Shown: positions 7,853-17,534 of the stretch, in pieces
Numbering within the stretch: the first letter of the stretch is position 1
Layout of the letters: each line of letters begins with the position of its first letter
Source of the DNA: RI-153 sp041391225
Lineage (GTDB): Bacteria > Chloroflexota > Anaerolineae > Caldilineales > Caldilineaceae
DNA length: 64,000 bases
Assembly (NCBI GenBank): GCA_041391225.1
Contig: JAWKOL010000008.1
Coordinates: forward strand, 62,001-126,000
Reading direction: 5' to 3'
The notes under the pieces: generated by a model
The model's input: the letters and a program-made list of their open reading frames with translations, nothing else
Database searches by the model: none
What the model was told of the DNA's origin: nothing
Position numbers and translations under genes: made by a program

Positions 7853-9166
7853 ATGAGTGAGCAGTTGATTCGGACGATGGAAGTAAGCGGGTACGTGGGG
7901 CAGCGGGTGAGGATGCACGGCTGGGTGCATACAGTGCGGCGGCTGGGTGGGGTGATCTTCCTGGTGCTGCGCGACGGTTGGGGGACGGTGCAGGCTGTCA
8001 GTGAGAACGAGGACGATCTCGCCGTCCTGCTCGGCGGCGAGGCGGGCGCGGAGAGCGTGATCGAGTTGACAGGCACGGTGACGGCGATGCCGCAGGCCCC
8101 CGGCGGTGTGGAGATCCACACGCCGCAGGTGCGGGTGATCACGCCTGTCACCGAGACGCCGCCGGTGGTGATCAACAAGCGCGAGATCAAGGCGGGGCTG
8201 GCCGCGCAGTTGGATCACGCCGTGGTGGTCAACCGCGCCCCGACGCGGCGGGCGGTGTTTCGGCTGGCGGCGGCGGCGATGCGCGCCTTCCGCGAGACGC
8301 TCAACACCCGTGGCTTCACCGAGATCCAGTCGCCCAAGATCGTAGCGTCGGCCACGGAGAGCGGGGCCAACGTCTTCAAGATCGGCTACTTCGAGCAGGT
8401 GGCCTACCTGGCGCAGAGTCCGCAGTTCTACAAGCAGATCATGGTGGGTGTCTTCGAGCGGGTGTACGAGGTGGGGCCGGTCTTCCGCGCCGAGCCGCAC
8501 GACACCGTGCGTCACGTCAACGAGTACGTGAGCCTCGACGTGGAATTCGGCTTCATCGAGAACCACTTCACGGTGATGGCGATGCTGCGCGAGGTGATCC
8601 ACGGCATCATGGACGGTCTAGCGCGCTACTGCCCCGATGAGTTGGCGCTGCTCAATGCCGCTATGCCCAGCGTGCCGCAGACGATCCCGCACATCCACTT
8701 CCACGAGGCGCAGGAGTTGATCTTCCAGAAACACGGCGTGGACGTGCGCGGCGAACCCGATCTGTCACCACAGGACGAACGCTGGCTGGGTGCGTGGGCG
8801 CAAGAAGAATTCAACAGCGACTTCCTGTTTGTGGTGGGCTACCCGATGGGCAAGCGCCCGTTTTACACCCACCCCAACCCAGAGAACCCCGCCTACTCCA
8901 ACTCGTTCGATCTGCTCTTCCGCGGCACCGAGTTGGTGACAGGCGGCCAGCGCCTGCACCGTTACGAGGATTACCTTTCCGCGTTGGCGCGGGCGGGTCA
9001 TCCCACCGAGCCGTTCGCCACCTACCTGGAGGCGTTCCGCTACGGCATGCCGCCCCACGGCGGCTTCGCCATCGGATTGGAACGGCTGCTCATGCAGCTG
9101 TTGGGGTTGCCGAATCTGCGCCTGGCGACGCTCTTCCCGCGGGATCTGACGCGGTTGACGCCTTGA
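7853..9166 (+). CDS. aspS: archaeal-type aspartyl/asparaginyl-tRNA synthetase (AspRS2-like, probably acting on tRNA-Asn)
   Basis: 437 residues. An N-terminal OB-fold anticodon-binding domain (VSGYVGQRVRMHGWVHTVRR) is followed by a class II core: 'AYLAQSPQFYKQIM' (motif 1/flipping region), motif 2 'VGPVFRAEPHDTVRHVNEY' and motif 3 'GMPPHGGFAIGLERLLMQ' ending in FPRDLTRLTP. The pattern is that of archaeal AspRS, lacking the bacterial GAD insert. With an Asn-specifier T-box upstream, the likely role is either making Asp-tRNA-Asn for GatCAB amidation or charging Asn directly. The second ATG (7853) is chosen because AGGAG then lies seven bases upstream; 7850 is possible. The 3' end overlaps the histidine kinase frame. 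Confidence 0.85.
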   Translation: MSEQLIRTMEVSGYVGQRVRMHGWVHTVRRLGGVIFLVLRDGWGTVQAVSENEDDLAVLLGGEAGAESVIELTGTVTAMPQAPGGVEIHTPQVRVITPVTETPPVVINKREIKAGLAAQLDHAVVVNRAPTRRAVFRLAAAAMRAFRETLNTRGFTEIQSPKIVASATESGANVFKIGYFEQVAYLAQSPQFYKQIMVGVFERVYEVGPVFRAEPHDTVRHVNEYVSLDVEFGFIENHFTVMAMLREVIHGIMDGLARYCPDELALLNAAMPSVPQTIPHIHFHEAQELIFQKHGVDVRGEPDLSPQDERWLGAWAQEEFNSDFLFVVGYPMGKRPFYTHPNPENPAYSNSFDLLFRGTELVTGGQRLHRYEDYLSALARAGHPTEPFATYLEAFRYGMPPHGGFAIGLERLLMQLLGLPNLRLATLFPRDLTRLTP

Positions 9167-11816
9167 TGGGATGCCGTATCGATGTTGTCGAAATGGGCAG
9201 GTGTACGTCTACGGATGTACCCTGCCCAGGCGCGCTTTCGATGGTGACGGCGCCGCCGTGTTTGGCGATCCGTTCGCGCATGGAATGAAGGCCGAGATGA
9301 CCGGGATAGGACGCGCCCGAATCGAACCCTGCCCCGTCGTCGCGGATCTGGAGATGCACCACGCTGCCGTCGCAACCCAATTCGAGCGCAACGCGGGTGG
9401 CAGATGCGTGTTTCACCACGTTGTTGAGCGCTTCTTGGGCCACGCGGTATAGCGCCTCTTTGCGATCCAGGGGCAGTGGCGGTTCCTCGCAGTGAAAGAC
9501 AGCCTGCACGTCGAGGTGGTGACGGGCGCGCAGCGCGGCGGTCTGCTTTTCCAGCGCCACCAGCAACCCTTCGTTCTGCAGCGATTCGGGACGTAACTCG
9601 AAGATCAGTGCGCGCATTTCGGCCAATCCGGCCTCGGCCAGCGAGAGAATGTAGCCCAGCGGCTCAGCCACGCGCTCGGGATCGCGGTCGATCAGTGTGC
9701 GCGCTGTCCTTGCGCCGAGGGCGATGCCGTAGAGCGCCTGCGACACCGAATCGTGCAATTCGCGCGCCAGGCGCTGCCTTTCTTCGAGGACAGCGGCATG
9801 TTCGGATCGGCTGTGCAGGCGAGCATTTTCGATGGCGACGGCGGCCTGGTTGGCGAAGGCCAGGGCCAGGTCGGCATCGCGTGGGTTAAAGGTGTTCGGC
9901 ATCGCCGCGTCGAAGGAGAGCCTGCCGCTCACTTCGTCTTTGATGACCAGGGGAACGGCCATCCATGCGCCTACGTAGTCGGGCGTGGCGCCGGCGCGGC
10001 TGCCGACGAAGGCGCTGTAGCGGATGGCGTCCTCGGTTTCGGCGCGCACGTCGTTGATGATCAGCGGCTTGCGTTCGTAGAGGACAGGATGGATATGCCG
10101 CGCTGCCGTCGTCGGCCAGCGTTCGACGAGTTGATCGGGCGTGGCGGGTCCGCTGTATTTGGCAAGGACGAGATCGTCCTCGTCGAGCAGGAAGATGGCG
10201 ACGGCGTTGTGCTGGATGACGTCGGCGAGCGCGTCTAGCACCACGGCGAGCAGGGAGTCGAGATCGAAGGTGGTAGCCAGCCGATGCGAGAGGTGCAGGA
10301 GCGTGGTCAGCTCGCGGGTGCGCTCGTCGACGTTGCGTTCCAGGGCAAGACGGTTGCGTTCTTCCACGGTGCGCAATGCATGTTCGGCCTGGGCGCGTTC
10401 GCTCATTTCCATGCGCAGCGCCTGGTTTTGCGCTTCGAGCGATTGCCTGGATGCGCGTAGCGCGCCTGTCATGTGGTTGAAGGATAGGGCGAGACGCCCC
10501 AATTCGTCGCGAGATGTATGCGTCAGGGTGATGTCGAGATCGCCGGACGCGACGGCTTCGGCGCCGCGCATCAGGTCTGTCACTGGGCGGGTGAGGGCGC
10601 GGTTGGTGAGGAAGACGGCCGCCAGCGCCGTCAGAAAAAAGAGCGCGATCAGGGCGATTGATGTGCGTAGGATACGGGCGGCGTTCGTTTCGGTTTGATC
10701 TGCCACGGCCCGCGCAGAGGCGGTCAACTCGGCGGCGGGCGCGGCCACAGCCAATGTCCAACCCAGCGTGGGCAGCGGCGCATAGGACAGGCGCATCGCT
10801 TGCCCGCCAAGCACAAGATCGGCGTCTCCGCTTTCCCCGCGCTCCATTGAGGGCAACACCGGGGCAAGATCGGCGTTGTCGGCCACCGAGACGCCTAAGA
10901 TGGCGTCGAGTTGTGTCTCCTGCTTGGATTCTCCACCCACCAACGCCCCAATGGCGGCGGGAGACGCCGCCACCAGCGCGCTTCGTCCGTCTACCAAAAA
11001 TGCGAAACTGTGCGCTGTGGGTTGCATGGCCTGGAGACGATCAACCAGCGCCGCCAACGAAATGTCCATGGAAACGATGCCTGCGTAGTCATCGCCGAAG
11101 TAGACAGGCGTGTTGACGGTGACCATCAGCCCCTGCCCGGCGTTGTCGACGTAGGGCGCATCCCACACGGTGGCGCGGCTGGGGTTGTTGATCGGGCCGG
11201 CCGGGGCTTGTTCGCTCATGTAGTGGCGGCGATCAGGAGCCAGGCCGGGCGTACCGGTGAGGTAGTCGGCGATGCCAATGGCCGGGTAGTAGCGAAAGGC
11301 CATGCTTGCTTCCTGGTAGTAGATGGCCACAGCGCCGGGAAACTGGGCGTAGAGCGCAGGCAAGATGGTGTCGAGCAGGGCCGATTCGCGCAGACGGCTA
11401 TGTTGGGCGGCGTCGAGCGGGGTGTAGGTGGGTATCACCAGATCGGTGATGCGGTTGGGGTTGGCATCGAAGCGTAGATCCTGGCCGGGGTGCAGTTGCA
11501 GATCAGGGGCATCCTCGGTGTGGAGGCCGCGGGCGTGGGCGATGGATAGGAATTCGGCGGCGGTGCGTGTGAGATCGGCGGCGCGGTTGAACATATCGTC
11601 GCTGCGAGTGGCTTCGAGGGTCACCATCTCGGCGAGGTGTGCTTCGCCCTGGTGGCTGAGCGCACCCGCGCTGAGTTCGACAGCATCTGTCTGCAACTGA
11701 CGCAGACCCAGCCCCACAGCCGACGCGACGGTGACAAGTAACAGCAGCATGAACAGCGCCGTCGCCGTCACCAATTTCACCGAGAGCGTGTTCAATCGAA
11801 CCGGGAGACGAATCAT
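9090..11816 (-). CDS. sensor histidine kinase, Cache-HAMP-GAF-HisKA_3-HATPase (NarL/DegS type)
   Basis: 908 residues from an ATG with AAGGA upstream. A first membrane helix lies at about 12-36, then a long extracellular Cache-like sensor region to about 370 with the 'YVDNAGQGLMVTVNTPVYFGDDYAGIVSMDISL' signature. A second helix (about 375-400), HAMP, a coiled coil and a GAF domain (about 515-650) follow. The kinase core starts with ARELHDSV, His688 being the phosphorylated residue, and ends with an HATPase domain (NNVVKHASAT...GAGFD). The last 77 bases run antisense over the synthetase gene; the natural end may be just after GTSVDVHLPI. Its partner regulator is the next gene upstream. Confidence 0.92.
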   Translation of the reverse strand: MIRLPVRLNTLSVKLVTATALFMLLLLVTVASAVGLGLRQLQTDAVELSAGALSHQGEAHLAEMVTLEATRSDDMFNRAADLTRTAAEFLSIAHARGLHTEDAPDLQLHPGQDLRFDANPNRITDLVIPTYTPLDAAQHSRLRESALLDTILPALYAQFPGAVAIYYQEASMAFRYYPAIGIADYLTGTPGLAPDRRHYMSEQAPAGPINNPSRATVWDAPYVDNAGQGLMVTVNTPVYFGDDYAGIVSMDISLAALVDRLQAMQPTAHSFAFLVDGRSALVAASPAAIGALVGGESKQETQLDAILGVSVADNADLAPVLPSMERGESGDADLVLGGQAMRLSYAPLPTLGWTLAVAAPAAELTASARAVADQTETNAARILRTSIALIALFFLTALAAVFLTNRALTRPVTDLMRGAEAVASGDLDITLTHTSRDELGRLALSFNHMTGALRASRQSLEAQNQALRMEMSERAQAEHALRTVEERNRLALERNVDERTRELTTLLHLSHRLATTFDLDSLLAVVLDALADVIQHNAVAIFLLDEDDLVLAKYSGPATPDQLVERWPTTAARHIHPVLYERKPLIINDVRAETEDAIRYSAFVGSRAGATPDYVGAWMAVPLVIKDEVSGRLSFDAAMPNTFNPRDADLALAFANQAAVAIENARLHSRSEHAAVLEERQRLARELHDSVSQALYGIALGARTARTLIDRDPERVAEPLGYILSLAEAGLAEMRALIFELRPESLQNEGLLVALEKQTAALRARHHLDVQAVFHCEEPPLPLDRKEALYRVAQEALNNVVKHASATRVALELGCDGSVVHLQIRDDGAGFDSGASYPGHLGLHSMRERIAKHGGAVTIESAPGQGTSVDVHLPISTTSIRHPIKASTASDPAGRASPGADSATPTAA

Positions 11817-11843
11817 GTTGGGTATTCCTTGGGCAAAGGAGAG

Positions 11844-11909
11844 TTGTGGACACGGATCGAGAGAAACACGGATAAGAAAATCTGTGTTTCCCTTGATCCG
11901 TGCCCACAA
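11844..11909. repeat. inverted repeat, GGACACGGAT family
   Basis: TTGTGGACACGGATCGAG pairs with the right arm that ends CCGTGCCCACAA, with an inner AAACAC/GTGTTT pair. Near relatives lie at 34631-34695 and 43829-43884. It separates the response regulator from the kinase gene and could attenuate expression between them. Confidence 0.75.
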
Positions 11910-11916
11910 GATCTTC

Positions 11917-12552
11917 TCATCGCGAAGACGAGACCAGGCCCGAACTCATGGCGAAGAGGACAGCCTGGGTGCGGCTGACGACGCCCAGTTTGGCCAGGAT
12001 GTGGCTGACGTGGGTCTTGACCGTCTTTTCGCCGATGACCAGTTCGCGGGCGATCTCTTTGTTGGAGAGTCCTTGGGCCAGGAGGCGCAGCACGTCGGTT
12101 TCGCGTGTGGTGAGGGTTTCGGGGCTTTCGGGCGCGGCTACTTCGCGTAGTAGGCGGGTGGCGGCCTGGGGCGCTAGTTGGATCTGCCCTGCGGCGGCGG
12201 CTTTGATGGCGCGGCAGAGTTCGTCGGCTTCGGTGTCTTTGAGCAGGTAGCCGGTGGCCCCGGCGCGCATGGCGTTGAAGACATGGCTATCGTCCAGTAC
12301 GCTGGTGAGGGCGATGATCTCGATGTCGGGTAGTTCCTGGCGCAGCACGCCGATGGCGCTGACGCCGTCCATCACCGGCATGAGCAGGTCCATCAGGATC
12401 ACGTCGGGCTGGAGTGTGTGGGCCTTGTGTACAGCATCGGCGCCGTTGACGGCGTCACCCACGATCTCCAGTTCCGGGTCAAGCGACAGAAACATGCGCA
12501 GTCCCTGCCGCACGACGCTGTGGTCATCGACAAGCAAAATGCGAATTGTCAT
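11917..12552 (-). CDS. LuxR/NarL family response regulator
   Basis: 211 residues beginning MTIRILLVDDHS. The receiver domain has the acidic pocket at 9-10, phosphorylation site Asp55 (VILMDLLMP), Thr/Ser at 'ALTS' and Lys in 'YLLKDT'. Residues about 144-205 form the LuxR-type DNA-binding domain (LTTRETDVLRLLAQGLSNKEIA...TVKTHVSHILAKLGV). It lies upstream of the NarL-type kinase on the same strand, about 100 bases away across a palindrome, so the two form one two-component system. A long upstream extension of the frame to 12927 has no such start and is not coding. Confidence 0.95.
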   Translation of the reverse strand: MTIRILLVDDHSVVRQGLRMFLSLDPELEIVGDAVNGADAVHKAHTLQPDVILMDLLMPVMDGVSAIGVLRQELPDIEIIALTSVLDDSHVFNAMRAGATGYLLKDTEADELCRAIKAAAAGQIQLAPQAATRLLREVAAPESPETLTTRETDVLRLLAQGLSNKEIARELVIGEKTVKTHVSHILAKLGVVSRTQAVLFAMSSGLVSSSR

Positions 12553-12569
12553 TGGGGGATTCTCGCTTG

Positions 12570-13337
12570 CTATTCGGTTGCATAGGCACGTGGCTTTCTT
12601 GAAGTATAGAGTAAATACACCCCGTACATCAACAACACCACATCCTGCACCACGTTGAGGGGGATAGTGGGAAAACCGGACAGATGCAGCAGCAGATCGT
12701 GGATCATGTGCAGCGCCACCAGGAACCAGATCGTGCCGGTGCGCAGGCGGAGGACGGCGAAGGCGAGGCCAAAACAGAACGCGCCCACCATCTGCGCCAG
12801 GACAATCGCCGGGCTGCGAAATAGGAAGTTGACCGAGTGTAGCCCGGCAAAGAACAAGGCCGAAATCAGCACCGCACGCACCTCGCCCAGTGGTTCGAGT
12901 ATGTGCAGGATCAGGCCGCGCATCCATGCTTCTTCCATGAAGCCGGTGATGGCGTAGGCCAGCGTCATGTAGAGCAACATCTTCACGCCCACCGCTTCAA
13001 AGCCGCCGAAGAGTGGAAAAATCATGGCAACAACGGCAGGTAGCCAGTAGAGGCGCAGGTTGCGCCACTGCGTCGGCGCGTTGAAGCCGGCTACACGCCA
13101 CCAACCCAGCCACGTGAGCAGCGCGGCGATCACCACGGCCACTACGCACATGGTGACGAAGGGTGTATCGAGTTGCGGGAAGAAGTGCTGCACCGCAACG
13201 CCGGTCACCGCGCCCAGTAACAGATCGACGAGAAACAGCGCCAGGGCCGAACGGAACGGCGCCGCGTGGAAGATGGCCTGAAGGCGGGCGCTGTGATTGT
13301 GCTGCGGGAATGGCTTAATGCCTGGTTGCGAAATCAT
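12570..13337 (-). CDS. CPBP family intramembrane metalloprotease (CAAX protease/bacteriocin-processing type)
   Basis: 255 residues with about seven hydrophobic segments. The catalytic motifs are present: EEAWMRG (Glu135, Glu136, Arg140) and FAGLHS (His167). A third His/Asn site is likely in the following 'HMIHDLLLH'. These proteases cut substrates inside the membrane or cleave prenylated tails; in bacteria targets are mostly unknown. The gene ends 17 bases before the response regulator starts, so it is probably co-transcribed with the two-component system and might act in signal processing. Confidence 0.88.
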   Translation of the reverse strand: MISQPGIKPFPQHNHSARLQAIFHAAPFRSALALFLVDLLLGAVTGVAVQHFFPQLDTPFVTMCVVAVVIAALLTWLGWWRVAGFNAPTQWRNLRLYWLPAVVAMIFPLFGGFEAVGVKMLLYMTLAYAITGFMEEAWMRGLILHILEPLGEVRAVLISALFFAGLHSVNFLFRSPAIVLAQMVGAFCFGLAFAVLRLRTGTIWFLVALHMIHDLLLHLSGFPTIPLNVVQDVVLLMYGVYLLYTSRKPRAYATE

Positions 13338-13385
13338 GGTTGTCTCCTTTGCGAACGAGAAGGCAGCACCGCACGGGCTGTCTTC

Positions 13386-13424
13386 TCGGTTCGATCTTCA
13401 CGGTTCGATCCTCACGGTTCGGTC
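13386..13424. repeat. short tandem repeat, three CACGGTTCGATC-like units
   Basis: TCGGTTCGATCTT, CACGGTTCGATCCT and CACGGTTCGGTCTT stand head to tail in the divergent gap between the CPBP gene and the orphan receiver gene. They could be binding sites for a regulator or a simple repeat; the position in a divergent promoter region makes the first worth testing. Confidence 0.45.
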
Positions 13425-13605
13425 TTAACTATACGAGGCCGACGGCGGCGTCACCTCCATCCAAGGTCGGAGACATGGCTCAGACCTTAGACTGATGTAC
13501 CCGCCAGACGACGGCGCGATAGTTGTGACCCTTGATAGCAACGTCCGCAGTGAGGCCAGGGAAGTCGAGAGCGAGCTAGATACGTTCCGCTCAAAGGATT
13601 GGACC

Positions 13606-13983
13606 ATGAACGAGACGCCGATTTCGATCCTGCTCATCGACGATCAGGCAACAGTGTTGGCCGGCTGGCGTATGAACCTGGCGCTTGAACCGGGATTGCA
13701 GGTGGTGGGAGAGGCCGTAGACAGCGCTGACGCGCTAAAACAAGTGCAGCGCACCTGTCCCGATGTCATTCTGCTGGACATCAAACTGGCGGAACAGAAT
13801 GGGCTTGATCTGCTGGCAGATCTGCGGCGATTGGCGCCCGGTAGCGCTGTCATTGTGTTGACTGTCTACGATACGGCGGCAAACCGAGAGCGGGCGCTGG
13901 ACGGCGGCGCCTTTGCCTTTCTCAGCAAACAAGCGCCGTTTGACACGCTGTTGGAGACAATCCGGCGGGTGGGGGGAAGGTGA
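13606..13983 (+). CDS. single-domain response regulator receiver
   Basis: 125 residues, start at ATG 13606 with AAAGGA upstream. The receiver fold is complete: acidic pair in LLIDDQ, phosphorylation site Asp58 (VILLDIKL), Thr in 'VLTVYD', Lys in 'FLSKQAPF'. No DNA-binding domain follows; the frame stops at the end of the receiver domain. Such proteins act as phosphate relays or by protein contact. It lies close to the kinase/regulator pair but on the opposite strand, so the partner kinase is uncertain. Confidence 0.85.
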   Translation: MNETPISILLIDDQATVLAGWRMNLALEPGLQVVGEAVDSADALKQVQRTCPDVILLDIKLAEQNGLDLLADLRRLAPGSAVIVLTVYDTAANRERALDGGAFAFLSKQAPFDTLLETIRRVGGR

Positions 13984-14112
13984 TTGGTGAGTTGTGATTG
14001 GTGATTGGGATCTCATCGACACAGCGGTCGCCAATTGGGCTGCCGTCCTCTCCATGAATCTCAATCACCAGTCACGAATCACGAATCACGAATCACAAAT
14101 CACCAATCACCA
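13981..14112. repeat. inverted repeat, GATTGGTGATT family
   Basis: The left arm (TGATTGGTGAGTTGTGATTGGTGATTGGG, split here as a description) consists of GATTGGTGA units. The right arm from 14061 consists of AATCACCA/AATCACGA units and runs up to the ribosome site of the next gene. The arms are only partly matched because the units repeat. Confidence 0.7.
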
Positions 14113-14129
14113 GTAAAAGGAGACGAATC

Positions 14130-14753
14130 ATGTTTGCAGCGCGTACCAAACCACCGATTGCCGACGAGTTGGGCCTGGAACGCATCGTCTTCTTCAGCGA
14201 TGCAGTGATCGCGATTGCGATTACGTTGCTGGCGATTGAGATTCGGCTGCCGACGCTGCCCGAGGGTGCGCCGCTGGCCTCTGCGCTGTGGGCGTTGTGG
14301 CCGCGGTATTTGAGCTTCGCCATCAGCTTCATCGTGATCGGCACGTATTGGATCGCGCACCACAACATGTTCGAGTACATCGACCGCTACACGTCGACGC
14401 TACTCTGGCTCAATCTGCTCTTCCTGCTCTGCATCGCCTTTGCGCCTTTTCCCACGGCAGTGGTGGGCGAGTACGGGACCACGGCAGGCGCGCAGATCTT
14501 CTATGCCGCCAGTGTGGTTGTCACCGGCGCGGTGAAGCTGATCCTGTGGGCCTACGCCGCGCGTGGACGCCGCCTGCTCGAAGAAGAGACCACCCGCGCC
14601 CAGATCCGCGCCGTCACCGTGCGCGGGGTGATCACCCCGCTGGTCTTTCTGATTTCGATCCCGTTTGCGTTTGTCCACTATTCGTTGCCGATTGTGATCT
14701 GGTGCGCCACCGGCCTTGTCTATCCGGCGGTGCGTTTGATCTGGCATGACTGA
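14130..14753 (+). CDS. TMEM175/DUF1211-like membrane protein (putative potassium channel)
   Basis: 207 residues with six hydrophobic helices. The hallmark of the family is near the N-terminus: ERIVFFSDAVIAIAITLLAIEI, i.e. the FSD motif in the first helix, in which the pore of lysosomal and bacterial TMEM175 channels is formed by isoleucine/leucine residues. 'YWIAHHNMF' follows. Bacterial members conduct K+ as tetramers. The ATG has AAAAGGAGACG upstream, directly after a palindrome. It is followed by another membrane-protein gene on the same strand, 37 bases downstream. Confidence 0.85.
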   Translation: MFAARTKPPIADELGLERIVFFSDAVIAIAITLLAIEIRLPTLPEGAPLASALWALWPRYLSFAISFIVIGTYWIAHHNMFEYIDRYTSTLLWLNLLFLLCIAFAPFPTAVVGEYGTTAGAQIFYAASVVVTGAVKLILWAYAARGRRLLEEETTRAQIRAVTVRGVITPLVFLISIPFAFVHYSLPIVIWCATGLVYPAVRLIWHD

Positions 14754-14790
14754 GATATCTGATTCCCACTTTGAACAAAGGAGACAACCA

Positions 14791-15486
14791 ATGCAACAGG
14801 TACAGGGCCGCATCAATGTAGCACCCCAGCAGAGCGCCGTGATGGCGCATTCGACGGCATCATGGCGTGCGGGATTGGGCGCGGCGGCGCTGGTGATCGC
14901 CGGCATCTTCTTCGTGCTCTATCCGTGGCTGCGTCCCTTCTCAGATGAAGTTTCACTGGACGGCGCGGCGGCGTTTGCGTCCGACAACTGGCTGATCGCC
15001 CACATGCTGGCAATGGTGGGCTTCACCTTGTTGCCGGTCGGCGTTTTCAGCCTCTATCAATCGCTGCGCGAGACTGTCTTTGAGCGGACGGCATACTGGG
15101 GCTTGGTGCTCATGCAGGTGGCGGTGGGGTTGACGTTGCCGTTCTACGGCGGCGAGGCTTTCGGTCTGCACGCGATTGGGCAGGAGGCGCTACGGCAACA
15201 AAGCGACGCGCTGATGGGCCTGTCCGCCGTGGTGCGCGGCGGGCCGGGGCTGATCCTGTTCCTGGCGGCGCTGTTGTTGCTGGGGATCGCGTCGATCTTT
15301 GTAGCGGCGGTACTGTGGCGTGCGCCAACCTTTTCTCGCTGGAGCGGCGTACCGTTGGCGCTGGGTTTGGCCCTCTTCATTCCACAGTTCTTCGCTTCGC
15401 AACCGTTGCGTGTGGCGCACGGCGTACTCATTGCGGTCGGCTGCACCTGGATCGCCTTGGAAATCTGGTGGCATCGGGCGTCTTGA
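14791..15486 (+). CDS. uncharacterised multi-spanning membrane protein
   Basis: 231 residues from an ATG with AAAGGAGA nine bases upstream; an earlier ATG at 14746 overlaps the previous gene and lacks a ribosome site. Six or so hydrophobic helices are seen (for example LGAAALVIAGIFFVLYPWL, LILFLAALLLLGIASIFV). Between them is 'YGGEAFGLHAIGQEAL', a polar loop with Glu and His that may bind a ligand or metal. I do not recognise a named family. It probably forms an operon with the TMEM175-like gene. Confidence 0.6.
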   Translation: MQQVQGRINVAPQQSAVMAHSTASWRAGLGAAALVIAGIFFVLYPWLRPFSDEVSLDGAAAFASDNWLIAHMLAMVGFTLLPVGVFSLYQSLRETVFERTAYWGLVLMQVAVGLTLPFYGGEAFGLHAIGQEALRQQSDALMGLSAVVRGGPGLILFLAALLLLGIASIFVAAVLWRAPTFSRWSGVPLALGLALFIPQFFASQPLRVAHGVLIAVGCTWIALEIWWHRAS

Positions 15487-15520
15487 CTGCCAAACAGACA
15501 TCGGGGCCATAGTAAAAGAA

Positions 15521-15681
15521 GATCCACAGATTGCACGGATTGAGAGGATTTCCAGAGGAACGTTCTGGAAATCCTTGTTGTTGGTGTCATTAGGGGGGCC
15601 TGCAGAGTCTACGAAATACTGCGAAGTGAGCACGCCCTCGTGTGGGTTTACACCTGAACAGCCGCACGAGGGCGTGCTCAC
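15521..15681. repeat. two hairpins in the gap after the membrane protein
   Basis: First, AGGATTTCCAGA/TCTGGAAATCCT pairs at 15545-15575 inside a left arm that begins GATCCACAGATTGCACGG like the repeat at 3195, but here the matching right arm is missing. Second, copy 2 of the GTGAGCACGCCCTCGTG hairpin lies at 15626-15681 with 20-base arms and one G-T change. The remaining part of this 354-base gap shows nothing else. Confidence 0.75.
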
Positions 15682-15840
15682 TTTCGCTTTCACCTGGATG
15701 GGATCGATTCAGCGAGATTAGCCGTTAATGTGTAAACCCGCTGTGCCGCAGACAATTCGCAGGCGGAGATTGGATGATCTTCTGGGCAACTGGCGCCATC
15801 TGCGGGCTGCCATCCCACGTTGACAAGCACAAGCATTCGA

Positions 15841-17256
15841 TCACGATGCATCCCCCATGCGGTGCCGGTCGGTCCATCGGCGGTGTACGCCGAATCCGTT
15901 GCCCAGCCTTGAGCCACCGAAGACATCCTGTAACTGACCCGCAAGCTCAACGAAGTTATCGCGCACTTCCCCCGAAAACGAGATCATGAGCTGACAGCCG
16001 GTGCCATTGGTCCCCTGCACATCATCGCTGAAAGCAGCTTCGGTCAATGCTACATCCGCGCCGAGCAGATTGGCCACTGTCTGGCGCAATCGTTCGCATT
16101 CTTGTTCTGACGGTGACTGATATGCCGCTGTGTCGTTCGTCATCTCATCGATGCGCCATTCTCCGTCTTCCAAGACAAGGTGAAACTGGAGCGCGTATGG
16201 CACAGCGTAGGCCAACTCTGCAGTGACGATGGCCACCCCACTTATATTGCTACCGTCTTGAAGGCTGAGGGTGAAGGTGGGTACAAGGTTCTGAATACCG
16301 AGCAACGTTGATGTAGGCTTGCCGGTGGCGACTTCCGCCTGCAGCCTTCGGCTCAAGAAGATGTTACTGTTTGAGCCAGAAGGTTCGGTTTGTAGAGAAA
16401 GCAGAAACGCATCCACCACAGCGACTGCGTTTGATTGATCAGCCGCTCCGCTGCGTTGTGGAGCGATGCCGATGACGAAATCAAGTATTGCCTGCTGCTC
16501 GTCTGCCGTTGCGGCGCGGTCACCGCGCCCGTCGAACAGGAGTGTGATCTGCATGGCATCGGCTGCACCAGCAGGATCATTCTGCTTCACCTCGAACGAT
16601 TGTAGCGTGTCCAGCCAGGCGTATAGCTGACCAAGTTGGGCGTCGGACAGAGCGATATCCGAAGCTACCCCGCTACAAGACGTAGCAACGGCCTGCCCAG
16701 TGGTATAGATCGCCAGATCGTCGCAGAAACCGGCGATGCCACCTTCCCATGCCAGGTGAGAACCAGGTAGGCGGCAGCACTGGTTCGGCCAGCCACAGCG
16801 GTTTCTGCCAGCAAAATGCTGTTTCGGCAATCTGGCGCTGCTGCGCCCGAGTCGGCTCATGGGCGCCGCTTCCCACAAGCTGTACGACGCCGACAGGTGT
16901 TTCTGATTCAAACGATGAAAATGTCTTTACAAAGCTATTGATCAAATTGGGTGCGTTGGGTGTGTCTTCGCTGAAGGCGAAGTTCTGAGGAATTCCAGCG
17001 CATGGGCCGACTTCCACGCCGCTGTCGGCACGCACGACCGACACGGTACAGGCGCCGTCGTCGCTCTTGGTAAGTGTAACAGTGCCAACAAGTGGTATCG
17101 CTGTTGGCGCGGTCACCGGCGTTGGGGCGGCCCTAGGCGTTGATTCATGGGTAGTTGCTGCCGTTCGCTGCGGCGATTCGCGCAGTGCCAGGGCTACATG
17201 CCGCCAGCATTGCCAACAGCAGAAACGAGACGAGTAGAAGCAGTTTTCCGATTCAT
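15841..17256 (-). pseudogene. secreted lipoprotein of unknown function, several frameshifts
   Basis: Reading from ATG 17256 with one A removed from the AAAA after the third codon gives M-N-R-K, a leucine-rich stretch and the lipobox LAAC, a clear lipoprotein signal; as written the frame stops after 20 codons. The middle (16673-17150, for example GTVTLTKSDDGACTVSVVRADSG) and the rest (15841-16790, for example GDRAATADEQQAILDFVIGIAP) lie in two further frames, joining near 16760. A proline/threonine-rich linker (TPRAAPTPVTAPTAIP) follows the lipid anchor. No family is recognised. Homopolymer indels explain all breaks. Confidence 0.55.
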
Positions 17257-17534
17257 ATTTTGATTCCTTTGTTCTTTCGATGGCATTTGCCACCTTACTT
17301 GATCATCATTTCGGTAATCACAGGTTAGTACGAAGTGGCGGAAATAGACCGAAACTTGCGCCGCCGTGTACTAGCCTACGCCCGGCCGCAGGAGAATGCC
17401 TCCATCCAAAGAAGAAAGTGTGCTCATCCTTTGGGCTGACGCACGTGGACCCCATAACTTGTAGGATGGATGGCGTGATGCGCTTTCCGTGTTGGTCATT
17501 CCGAACCGGTTCATCTCTCAGGAGGAGGCGTTGC

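Noticed and set aside
9194..9226. Hairpin GGGCAGGTGTAC...GTACCCTGCCC between convergent synthetase and kinase genes, looking like a terminator
   Set aside because: It is part of the kinase coding sequence for GQGTSVDVHLP, and there is no T-run; the pairing is incidental.
12553..12927. Upstream extension of the response regulator frame (to 12927)
   Set aside because: It overlaps the CPBP gene antisense-free but in another frame of the same strand, lacks a ribosome site and makes no sense next to the canonical MTIRILLVDDHS start.
13981..14112. CRISPR-like array because of repeated GATTGGTGATT/AATCACCA units
   Set aside because: Units are 8-12 bases, adjacent or irregular, form inverted arms and have no spacers.
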